Assembly (NCBI GenBank): GCA_935421135.1
Contig: OW285190.1
Coordinates: 9,682,501 to 9,746,500, forward strand
Source of the DNA: Bugulina stolonifera
Lineage: Eukaryota > Bryozoa > Gymnolaemata > Cheilostomatida > Bugulidae
Direction: 5' to 3'
DNA length: 64,000 nucleotides
Shown here: piece by piece, positions 22,801 to 32,500 of the stretch
Numbering within the stretch: position 1 is the stretch's first letter
How the letters are laid out: each line of letters begins with the position of its first letter
Program-made: the position numbers and the translations under genes
The notes under the pieces: generated by a model
What the model saw: only the letters and a program-made list of their open reading frames with translations
The model's database searches: none
Told to the model about the DNA's origin: nothing

Positions 22801-25800
22801 TTACAGGCTTCTACATCTAAATATCAAAGAAAGAAATATATAAGAAAAATTAAAACATCAAAAAAAGGTACGAAGTATATGATTACGTACGACTCGGAAG
22901 ACAGAAGACGAATCTCGAGGAAAAGAATCCCATCTCCAGAAATGGTTAGTCTATTATCTTATTTGTTCACACATGCATTACACCTTCAATCCACTATGGT
23001 GTTGGGTTTCTAAGATGTCAAAGGAGATTACTGACATTTCTGCAGAAGTACATGTTAGTTACACATAATGATGATGTACTTTTTTATACTATAAGCCTCT
23101 TACCATGTCTAGAATGTCAAAAGAGACTACTTCCTTTTTAAAACCAGATGTTAATTAGTCATAGTATGATTTTCTCTAATTCTATAAGTCTCTTACCATG
23201 TCTAAGATGTTAAAGATTAGTGATATTTTTATTATAAGTATTGCACTTTCTTTCTTATGTATTATTTTTATCAATAAGACACTTTTTTTTTTTTCTTTTC
23301 TTATGTGAAAAAATATAACATAAATTACAACTGGTTTTCTTATGTTGATGATGTATTTCTCTTTATGTGAGTAAATAGACAGGCTTTAGTAGACTTGCTT
23401 AGTACTTAGAGTGCCAGTTTTTTCATCAAATTCTTCAAAAACCATATATTACAAATAGCTATGTTAATGTAGTTTGTTAATTAGTCACTGCACATTTTAT
23501 TTACATTATAGAATGAAAAAGAAACAGAACTAGGGGAAGAAGAGATTGCTTTATTTGAACAATGTGGGGGAGTAGATGGCTTCGAGATAGGTAAGAATGA
23601 TTTAGTATCTATTTGTAGATTTAGAATCTTTTTTTTTTCTGATTTACAAGTAAGTCATATGTTCTCTCTCACTTATTCTTGTTATTTTCTTTCTTTTTTA
23701 GGACTCAGAGCAAAGTCGATATGTAAGGGGGGTCTAAGATTCTATGTCTTTGTTAGTGATGAGACAAAAAGAAGACTGGAGATGTCACTAACAAAGCCAT
23801 TTGAATCGGATGACCCCTGTTTTTTATGCAATAAGAATGTTGGGCACCGACGAGGTGTCCACATTCAACAGCATTTTTTGCTCCGAATCTGTTTTTGCTA
23901 TCACATAACAGTAGATGATGAGGGGATGAATAGACACTACAACTTTCCATCTAATCATCATATTGATGGAAAGCCCTGTCACCGACACATCTCATTCAAC
24001 ACACGCTTTCTAACAGATATCTATTCACTAAAAAAGACCATATCCTTTTTGCAAAGGGTCACTGGTCACTCTCCACCTTCCAAAATACTCATCCCCGCAT
24101 ACACTCCAACAACTGTTGGTGGGGTAGTATACCCTCCCTTCTTTAAGGGGATGTCTACTACTCCATTCTCTTTAAAGTCTGGGGTGTGCTCTTCACAATT
24201 TCCTCTCCCTTCTCACCGTCATTTTGATTCAGATGCTTCTTCCATCAGTAACTCTCTTACTAATGGAGACATTTCCATCTCTACTTCTTCTCTTACAACT
24301 ACTACTATTACTACTACTCCTTCTACTACTTCTTTTCCTCCACTCTTTTCTTCACATTCACCCTCTCATTCTCCTGAAAGATCTGTAAAGTCTGGGGTGT
24401 GCTCTTCACAATTTCCTCTCCCTTCTCACCATCATTTTGATTCAGATGCTTCTTCCATCAGTAACTCTCTTACTAATGGAGACATTACCACCTCTACTTC
24501 TTCTCTTACAACTACTACTATTACTACTACCATTACTACCACTCCTTCTACTGCTTCTTTTCCCCCACTCTTTTCTTCACATTCACCCTCTCATTCTCCT
24601 GAAAGATTTGATGATACAGTTACCACTGTTTCGATACCTACTTCTACTCCCACCTCTTCACCTGCTCCACTCTTTTTCTTAGATTCACCCTCTTTTTCTC
24701 TTGGAAGGTCTAATAATACAATTACTAGTCTTTCAATACCTACTTTTATTACTACTTCTACTACTACCACTTCTTCCTTTTCTTTAGCTTCACCCTCTCT
24801 TTCTTTTGGAAGAGAGCTACTTAGCTCGCAATCTCCTTCTTGTTCGTCTGAACTCAATCTTAATACCCCCACCACTATTACCCCCATAGAAGAGGAGACT
24901 GTCAGTGAACTAGTTGATCGAAGCAGACTCCCCCCATCTTTTTTCTCTGGAGCAGTTGAGTATTACCGCTCTGCCATTTTTCATCTCAAGAAGAATGGGT
25001 ATCACAGAGAGGTAATAGCACAAGCTGAAGCTTACCTTCGAGTCAGTGAAGAAAAGCTCTAATCATCTTTTCTTTTTTCTCCCACTCTCTTTCTCCCACT
25101 CTCTCTCTCTGTAGTGTCTCATTCCCTCTGCATTTACTTTTATGTGATATCAAATCAGTGAGGATTTTTTTAAATTATTTTTTAAATTATTATATAATGG
25201 TATTCTAACACTTATACACATCCTTTTATACATTCTATTGCTACTTTTGTAAAAAGTTTGTTTAATGTATTATATGTGCTGACTTAACACATGCACACAG
25301 CTGTCTCTTGCTATAATAGCTATGACATACTCCTTTACATATGTGTCTTTTATTCTTTCAATTGTGTTTAAATCATATTATAATGATATTTCAACATGTG
25401 TACACAATCTCTATTTATTCTATTGCTACTATTGTGAAAAGTTTATTTAATGTATTATATATGCTGCCCTTAACACATGTACACAGACTTTTCTTGCTAA
25501 CAATAGCTATGACATACTCCTTTACATATGTAGCTTTTTTTATTCATTCTATTGCTAGTGTTGTAAAAAGTGTATTTAATGTATTACATAATGCTGACTT
25601 AACACATACACTCAATCTTTTATTTATTCTATTGCTACTATTGTAAAAAGTTTATTTAATATATTACATAATGCTGACTTAACACATGCACACAACCTTT
25701 TATTTATTCTATTGCTACTATTGTGAAAATTTTATCTAATGTATAATATACACTGTCTTAACACATGCACACAGACTTCCTTGCTAATAACAGATATGAC

Positions 25801-28760
25801 ATACTCTTTTAAATATGTGTCTTTTATTCTTTCAATTGTGTTTTAACACGTGTACACAATCTTTTATTCATTCTATTGTCACCATTGTGAAAAGTTTATT
25901 TAATGCATTATATATATATATATGCTGACTTAACACATGCACACGGTTCTTTGTTGTCAATACAATGTATATTATAGAAACAACCCTTCTTCCCATCAGT
26001 ATATTTATAGCCGAGACTTTACACATTTCTTTATTAACAATGCAATGCACATCATAAACCAAGCCTTCCGTAGTACTTCTTCTTATCGCTGAAACCAAGC
26101 CTTCCGTAGTACTTCTTCTTATCGCTAATGAGAGTTATAGGCGAAGAAGCGCAGCCGAATTCGCTCGTTTAGATCACAAGCTTTTCGAGTGGAGGGCTCG
26201 GGAGAAGCGGCGGGCCGCTGCCTAGTCGCTTGGCCCGGTGGATACGGGGCACCGACGTCGCCTCCACGTGTACGGTCGGCGCCGCACGCAACGTGGGCGG
26301 ACGCGGCTTGACCGCCTCAAACGATTGGTCGTTCGGGTGAGTGGGGGTTGCGGGGTGGGGAGGGTGGGCGGCGGTGGAGGAGGGGTGGCGGTGATGACGG
26401 TGATGGCGGCGGCGGCGGCGGCGGCGGTGGTGGTGGTGGTGGCGGCGGCGGCGGCGGTGGCGGTGGTGGTGGTGGCGGCGGTGGTGGTGGTGGCGGTGGT
26501 GGCGGCGGCGGCGGTGGCGGCGACGGTGGTGAGGGCGGTGGTGGTGGCGGCGGCGGCGGCGGTGGTGAGGGCGGCGGTGGCGGCGGCGGCGACGGCGGTG
26601 GCGCGGACGGGACGAGGGCGGTGGCGGGGAGGAGGGAGGAGTGGGAGGTGGGGGAGGGGGAGGGGAGGAGGGTGGGAAGGAGGAAGGGAAGGGGTCGTGG
26701 CCGGGTTCGGGGTCAAGTGTGCAAATGTTTTTTCGACCAATCAGAAGGGGGGATTTTGGGGTGACCTTGGCAAGGTCGTGTGCAAAATTTTTGTGCTCTT
26801 CTGTGATTGGTTGAAATCGGAAATACCGGCTTGTGATTGGTTGAAAACAGGGGTCAATGAGTGCGTGTCTGTCTAGAAGTGCACTGACTATACTACTGCC
26901 ATGCAAATTTCCAATGGAAGAAAAGGAATGTTTAGAGTAACTCATCATCTAATGTTGCTTTAGATCAACAATCTAAGATAAAAGTGTGCGGTACGCCAGC
27001 ACAACACCCTCAGTTCCAACCAATCGTCTTATCTACACTGAGAAAAGTAGGGGAGACAATTGAACCCGACTGCATTGACGGATACAGTAGATCCAAGTCG
27101 TCGTCACCATGTGAATGCCTGGAGTCAGGCCGGTGGAGTACTCAATGCTACTCTACTTCTCAGTGTATAGGTTGGTACAACACTTAGGGCTTGTTCACAT
27201 CGTGTCTGTCTTTAGCATAATTCTTGTTTTGTCTGGAATTAGTTGTCTTGTTTAAATTCCAATGCACCATCAAGGAAATAAAATGTACGAGTATACAAGT
27301 CATCTTTGGATTTCTTTGTTGATGAGCTATTCAAGTGCTCCAATTTCACGAAACTCCATATTTTATGATATAGAATACATTCTGTTTTTTGTCAAACAAC
27401 TATATTTGATATAGGTAAATACATGTAGATAATCACACTGTGCAGTATTTTTGTGTTTATGAGCTGCCAAGTCGAGATGTAAAATATTGTAGATGATAAT
27501 TTGGTGAGGAAGCTTCAGTTTACATCTCGGTATAAATTGAACTGCAGTGAAGTATACAATCCTCTAAACAGTCGGCTGCTGTCACGGACCTTACAGCAAG
27601 GTTATAATCAGATTAAACATCTCTGCAAAGGAGGTGAGTACAATGTAATAGTAAACCTTAGACACGTAATAATTCAATTTAAACACATTTAGAGCCTCAA
27701 ACCAGCTTGACTCCATATTTTATGTACTGTTGAGAATGTGGCAGAACATGATTTCAGCATAGGGCATATGCTAGGTGTTTTCTTAGTGCTTCTCATATCA
27801 CTTTGCTAACTTGATAAAAGCATCTAACCATTCAAGTAGATTTGTGCTGTTTCGGCCAATTTGAAGGACATAATATTTTTACCAGGAGAATTAAATTCAC
27901 AAGCAAACCTGTGCACATGTATGCTTATGAATTACTTCCCCTGGCAATAATTATATGTATATGATCCGAAACCATGAATTTAGGTGGACTATGTCGTTGA
28001 AGGTGTTTCCTTCTTGTTTCTATAAGCATTTTCTTCAATTGATGCTACTGAATGCTTCTATCACCTTTCAGTAACACCACAACCTGGTAGAACTGTTGTG
28101 TTACATCTCATAGCAAATTCATAATTTTCTGTGAATTTAAGGAAATGCACATCTTCATGTAAATAGCACTGATGCTCCAAGAACGGAACCCATTTTTATA
28201 AAAATAACTTGAATATAGAACACTGTACTTGTATATTACAATATTTACACATTTATCTTATTATATAAGTATGCAGTATATCTGACCGGTTGACACCATG
28301 GAAGAGCTGTGTTGACAGCACACTGGTGATAACATGGCCTACAGACACCGTGTATAAAGCAGACGTTAACACTCTGCCTCAGAATGTCACAGATAAGGTT
28401 AAAGTTGTAAGAGTCTTTCTGCCCATTGTTATTCAAAGTAATACCTTGCCGTAAGTAACATGCATTATCTATTATATGCAATATTATATAATTTGTTGTT
28501 TATAATATCTTATAAAGATGGCAGTGCGGTTAATAAATTAGTTTTAAGCTAAAGTTGAATAGGAAGTGAGAAATGTTTTAAAAACATTTCGCAATATATG
28601 TCACCAGTCATGTATCACAATTACTTTCAGAGTTGTGCTCCCATTGGTTAACAAGGATGGTACATCAGTTACTGCTACTTTGGTTTCTCAGTGTCTTAGA
28701 AAGGATACAAAATATAACCCTGAGAGGGACACCTGTGACCACCTGACTGATGGCCAGTGA
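10828..28760 (+). CDS. cluster gene 2: CCP-CTLD-CTLD-CCP protein with one-base frameshift and a 9.6-kb element in an intron
   Basis: Exons: 10828-10870 (signal peptide), 11317-11504 (CCP1), 11803-11922, 12112-12216 and 12725-12898 (CTLD1), 14877-14995, 15256-15381, 15843-15966 and 16241-16372 (CTLD2), 26964-27170 (CCP2), then 27493-27633, 28270-28450 and 28631-28760. CCP1 is one base short. Around 11388-11395 the frame shifts: the first half reads CYRPEVPAFAEIEPDN and the second half reads AYSCKVGYTLVDGD one frame over, with a stop at about 11440 otherwise. All other exons fit, giving 596 aa if one base is restored. The three C-terminal exons encode an unrecognised domain with several Cys and no Thr-rich tail. 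Exon 28270 uses a weak AAG acceptor. The intron 16373-26963 contains the Polinton-like element. This is either a young pseudogene, an allele, or a sequencing indel. Confidence 0.8.
12541..12571. repeat. small hairpin repeat (GTTGTCTTCTC family)
   Basis: GTTGTCTTCTC at 12541-12551 is the exact reverse complement of GAGAAGACAAC at 12561-12571, with a 9-base loop. Related inverted arms occur near 36780, 41095 and 55391, so this is a dispersed foldback or MITE family. It lies in an intron of gene 2. Confidence 0.6.
13622..13901. repeat. 280-bp near-perfect palindrome (140-bp arms, no spacer)
   Basis: The arms meet at CAATTG, centred between 13761 and 13762. Position sums stay constant from the centre out to 13622/13901, so there is no net indel. 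I count about two mismatches. It sits in the gene 2 intron between CTLD1 and CTLD2, ending 13 bases before LTR copy C. A transcript would fold into one long duplex. It may be a foldback element or an inverted duplication. Confidence 0.93.
13915..14607 (+). mobile_element. solo LTR, copy C
   Basis: It begins TGTAAAT, has the CAGCCTCCCGAC block, the GGCCGCCATCTTGTTG block and a TTTCAATAAAGACAC segment, and ends CCATTACA, in the same order as copies A and D. It lies in sense orientation inside an intron of gene 2. The flanking bases (AAAA left, ATAC right) do not form a target duplication. The adjoining palindrome may have disturbed the left flank. Confidence 0.8.
16373..17324. other. gene 2 intron, left of the large element
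   Basis: AT-rich intron sequence between the last CTLD2 exon and the mobile element's target site. I see no gene, RNA or clear repeat in it. Confidence 0.5.
17331..18560 (+). repeat. left terminal inverted repeat of the element
   Basis: The outer part has three CCAAT-type boxes (about 17388, 17418 and 17486). A CCG/CCA-rich core follows, with a fourth CCAAT box near 17899, then a unique region ending AAGCTTGTGATCTAAACG. The inner part is AT-rich and contains degenerate repeats with many AATAAA motifs, where transcripts of the ankyrin gene (18583-20030, minus) would terminate. The inner boundary is approximate. Confidence 0.85.
17528..17870 (+). repeat. CCG/CCA trinucleotide-rich array in the left TIR
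   Basis: Long runs of CCGCCACCG-type triplets, in sharp contrast to the AT-rich surroundings. They create long open frames of Pro, Arg/His, Ala/Thr or Gly on both strands. I regard these as composition artefacts, not genes. The mirrored copy is at about 26358-26700. Confidence 0.9.
18583..20030 (-). CDS. ankyrin-repeat protein carried by the element
   Basis: Five exons: 20030-19753, 19608-19406, 19294-19035, 18939-18781 and 18687-18583. GT-AG borders, matched phases and a total of 1005 bases give an intact 334-aa protein. The N-terminal about 95 residues are unique and acidic. From about residue 95 there are ankyrin-type repeats: RQTLLHLTVQ, DTPLHIAARLGRAKVIHAL, a degenerate RSVVHLIVETA unit, and APSHIAIENEDYECLHTCLRLGADSEV. 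The tail ends in an acidic TSDEDE. Ankyrin repeats mediate protein-protein binding; the partner is unknown. The gene reads outward into the left TIR. Its AUG lies about 140 bases from the central tandem array. Intact splicing and frame argue that it is functional or recently captured. Confidence 0.85.
20170..21185. repeat. central tandem array (31-bp and 10-bp units) between the divergent element genes
   Basis: The main unit is about 31 bp and includes ATCGAATCACATCGGGGGAGG followed by TCGAAAACAC. A shorter TACATCGGGT 10-bp unit is interspersed and becomes a run of about nine copies near 21080-21170. All units share the ACATCG core. The array lies exactly between the two divergently transcribed genes of the element, the position expected of a shared regulatory region or replication origin. 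The open frames it creates (RHR-type peptides) are artefacts: the 31-bp unit is not a multiple of three. Confidence 0.92.
21355..25062 (+). CDS. novel Cys/His-containing, Ser/Thr-rich protein of the element
   Basis: Main model: start ATG at 21355-21357 (donor directly after it), then 22807-22944, 23512-23590 and 23702-25062, giving 526 aa. An optional exon 22501-22508 (TGACTATG) supplies an alternative ATG and the same protein start, MASTSKYQRKKY. The N-terminus is strongly basic. Residues about 113-169 hold a Cys/His cluster: Cys113, Cys116, His122, His127, His131, Cys137, Cys139, His141, Cys166, His167 and His169. That is plausible for metal binding. A Ser/Thr/Pro-rich linker follows, including two near-identical blocks of about 70 residues (from GVCSSQFPLPSH). 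The C-terminus returns to a folded-looking, charged segment ending YLRVSEEKL. I do not recognise the family. It is not polymerase, integrase or a known transposase as far as I can see. Confidence 0.75.
21378..22017 (+). repeat. tandem duplication of about 320 bp in the first intron of the novel gene
   Basis: The block starting TTAATATGTATTTTAGTATG and ending near CTAGTACATCCTAG recurs immediately downstream with few changes, from about 21692. From 22060 to 22320 a separate unit of about 80 bp (phrase CACTACTTGGGATGAACTTG) is repeated three to four times. Both lie in the intron after the first ATG. Confidence 0.8.
25180..26897 (-). repeat. right terminal inverted repeat of the element
   Basis: The outer 720 bp mirror the left TIR with only a few substitutions. 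Inside lies a 34-bp local duplication (CCTTCCGTAGTACTTCTTCT twice, about 26065-26125) that the left TIR lacks. Further in, a degenerate unit of roughly 100-130 bp (phrases TTTATTCTATTGCTACT and GCTGACTTAACACATGCAC) is repeated several times and makes this side longer. The inner edge is approximate. The novel gene reads into it. Confidence 0.85.
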
Positions 28761-29543
28761 AATACCTCTACATATCTGCTGACCGACAAGACAGTACTTG
28801 TGCTTGCCATGGTGGCTATGGCCACGCATCACTGTTAAAACTTATTTCATCTGTCTAGATTTATCAATAATTATTGTTGTAGGTAAACAATTTTGATTAA
28901 CCAAAATTAAGTTCATTGTACCACACTGCGAATTACACATTATATATATATGCAGGTATAAAAATGCGTAAATAATTCAGCCACTATTTTCTGGTCACAT
29001 AAGAGGGTTGTGCAATCTGAATGAAATTTATTCTAATGGTTTGTTACTATCACCGTTAGTATATTCATTATATTACGCATGTATTAATTTTGATTTTGTA
29101 CATTCTGCCACTTTTTTTCTGAACAATGTTATCTTCCTTTCATGTTAAGAAAATAAATAAAAATACATGTATAAATACAATATCTTGATGTTGCGTTTAT
29201 TATAATGATGTCCATACCTGCCAAGTTTTCTTCATTTGACAGTAGATCCCCATTTTCAACCAAGATTTTGGTATTCCATCCTACCTAAATGTTGAATATC
29301 CCCTTTGCCACCAGAAGAGTTTGACAGGTCTGGTAACCCCCAATCATAGCGTACTATAAGAAGTACAGTGTATAGCCCTGCTGAATCACCATATTAGTTA
29401 CACTGATAAGGTAAAGATTACAGTCAACCTTTGCTACTCTCTGTGTGTTTATTACTACCTGTTATGGGTTTCATTGTATGTGTTACACGAGAGATCACTT
29501 ATCAACAGCGTGAAGTCTGTTTACCTTCCACCAGCTGAGCATA
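28761..29543. other. intergenic between gene 2 and gene 3
   Basis: It contains a likely gene 2 polyadenylation region near 29150 (AAATAAATAAAAATAC) and the gene 3 upstream region. No other feature is seen. Confidence 0.5.
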
Positions 29544-32500
29544 ATGGCTACCATCGCATTACTCCTGGCTGTCATATCTGCACTTCTCATAGGACCCGGT
29601 GGTAAGTACTAGACATTGTCAGTTAGAAATAACTCTAGCAGATTAGTTTCTTGGAAGTTTTAATAAGTGATGCCTTTTTTTTGTAATACAGCATATACAC
29701 AAGTGTCGAATACATCTACATGTACTTACCACATATCTTCAGCTGGGAAAACCTATAACACCAACCAACAGTAGTGCTTCCGCTGCTTTATGTTGTGTTT
29801 TTGTGTATATACACATTTATATCACAATTCTCGTTGCATTTAGGCCATGCATATTCAGCATTAACAGTTCAGTAACGTAATGGTGCTCAAAATATTATAT
29901 AGGTCACTATGTTGGCATCAAGTTTTAATTAATGCTGAACGTTACATATAAATTGCTCATAAATATTATGTCATGTCACATTATTATATTTCAGCTTTGG
30001 CTGAGGACTGTTACAGACCAGAAGTTCCAGCTAATGCTGAGATAGCACCAGATAATGTTGTATACGCTCAGAACTCAACTATAACATACAGATGTAAGGC
30101 CGGGTATATTCTAGAAGATGGTAATACCACCCGCATCTGTAACAGTAGAGGAATTTGGTCTGGTGCTGCCCCTCTGTGTACTTGTGAGTACATTTACTGT
30201 AAAAGTTAGAATTATTCCTTATTCCTGTGTTACATGGTAAATTGTGATACATGGTGATACATGTATTTAACCACTTTTGGTTTTATGCTTAAACTGACTT
30301 TATGTGATTACAAAGTTACATGTCCATTATTTTACTGAATGGTCAACTTGGAAAAACCCTTCATGGTAATACATTTCTACTCCTGTAAACCAGCTTATAG
30401 CGTTACTGCCACTCTCCGTCCGCTAATGGTTCTTACATGGTTGCTATTATAAGCACGTGCTACTCATAGCACATGCTTCAATCACGATGAACATCATACA
30501 ATCATGTAGATAACAGTTTCTTTTACATACATGTAGATATAGCAGCTGATAACACCCTAGCACTATCTATGTCACTATCTGTGTGTGTGTGTGACCATTC
30601 TTAACTTCAATACAGTTAACTTTATAGTTAATAGGTGTCTTCGCGACCTCTTGGACGGACCCGGGTCGCAAATAAAATTTACAAGATGGCCGTCCGACCA
30701 AGGCCAGAAGGGCTATTGGCCTAAGATTTTGCTTGGCCGGACGAAACCATCCCTAGCTCATCGGCACACCTGATTTCTTCGCGCGGAAATGAGGATTTTG
30801 CTTTTGGCCCAGGCCGGTGTGTTTGCGACCCTGTGACGGATGTGTGCCGGAAAATATTTTTGTAAATCGGCCTGGGTCTGAAGTTCAGGTCGCGAAGACA
30901 CCTAATAGTCTTTCTTTGAGTGACTTCTAGCTGCTAAATATAAAAATAATATAATAAATTTTTGAATATAATGATATCCTTCTTCCTGCTAGTGTAGAGG
31001 AGAAATGACCACTGTGGTGATCTAGTTATTGGCTAGCTAAGTACATGTACATATCACTGGGGTCTGAATTTTTTCAAAATTTTTCCCCACATATTTAGCC
31101 ATGTCTGAAATGTATGTATGTGTTTTATTCAACCAAAATATCGCCCCATGTGGAGTGATAACACTAGGTTCTTACAAAAAGTTATTCTTACAATGATACA
31201 TGAAAAAAGTGAAAAAACTACTCTTTCGCTTCTCAGTTCTGCATCTGGCTGGTCTAAATTTGACAGGCCTTTGAGAGGATGTTTTAAAATTATTAAAACT
31301 GATCCTACTAAAAAGAGGGTGGCTCTGGTCCTTAGTAATCTTATCAAAATAGTTTTGGGCTGTGGAAAATAAAAAGTCATTTACAGTAGGTAGGCCAAGA
31401 ACAGATAGACGGTCATCATATTGCTCTATATTACCAAAAAATCACTTTGGTTGCTGGCTTCTGAAGTCGCTCTAATTCATTCCTGTCTTTTTGCGCCAAA
31501 AAAGTGTACCAAGCAGGGGATGCATATGAGATAACAGGTTTGAGGTTGGTTTTGTAAAAAGTTAAAAGACCATCAGAGTTCATCCCCATTTGTTTGAGTT
31601 GTTTCATTAAAAATATGCGTCTGCTGCACTGCACTGCTGCTGAAAGGGCCTGAACAGCTCTTTTCAGCTTAAAGTCATATGATACGATGTAGACCAAAAA
31701 TAGTACTATAAGATTTGCCTGCAGTTACTGGAACAATATATTTTCCAGTGAAATTATTGCATAATATTGTCCAAGGCGCATGGATGTTTACCTAAATTGG
31801 TGTTATGAAAAAACTTAAAATAATGTAATTGACTATTGCAACTGCTTCTTCTACTGGCTTTTTACATGAGAAACCTTTCCATACCCTGCCTACGAATTTT
31901 TATATTCATGACACCAAAAAAAAGACAAACTGCGATGATTATACCATAGAATAATAAAATTATGTCACTGCTGGGAAAATATTTGCTGCACTCCATATAA
32001 GAACGTACATAGTTCCATGACTAGCAACACTTAGAGTGTCAGTAAGAAAAGTCGTGGTCATCAGGCCAGATGTTTGGATTATCTGCACCTTAAAAGCAAA
32101 TTCACAGAAGAGACTCAAATATCATAATATAATTACAATAATCGCTTAGTTATACACCTACATGTATGTACTTTACTTATATTATATATACACCTACATG
32201 TATGTACTTTACTTATACTATATATACACCTACATGTATGTACTTTACTTATACTATATATACACCTACATGTATGTACTTTACTTATACTATATATACA
32301 CCTACATGTATGTACTTTACTTATACTATATATACACCTACATGTATGTACTTTACTTATACTATATATACACCTACATGTATGTACTTTACTTGTACTA
32401 TATATACACCTACATGTATGTACTTTACTTATACTATATATACACCTACATGTATGTACTTTACTTATACTATATATACACCTACATGTATGTACTTTAC

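Larger units (their letters stand above)
17331..26897. mobile_element. Polinton/Maverick-like element, 9567 bp, two cargo-like genes
   Basis: Both ends carry AGTAGTATAGTCAGTGCAC as inverted termini. A 6-bp direct duplication GCCATG flanks the element at 17325-17330 and 26898-26903. The two terminal inverted repeats match without net indel for at least 720 bp (mirrored AAGCTT sites at 18045 and 26183 give the same coordinate sum as the ends). They continue as diverged tandem sequence to about 1.2 kb. Six-bp duplications, 5'-AG ends and long TIRs are established Polinton features. Inside are a minus-strand ankyrin gene and a plus-strand novel gene, transcribed outward from a central tandem array. 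I found no polymerase B, retroviral-type integrase, Walker ATPase or cysteine protease. It is therefore a non-autonomous Polinton derivative or an undescribed element class. The near identity of the TIRs suggests recent insertion. Confidence 0.85.

Noticed and set aside
17331..26897. Simple pack-type Mutator or Helitron capture
   Set aside because: Mutator makes 9-bp duplications and Helitrons lack TIRs and duplications. The 6-bp duplication with AG ends fits Polinton better.
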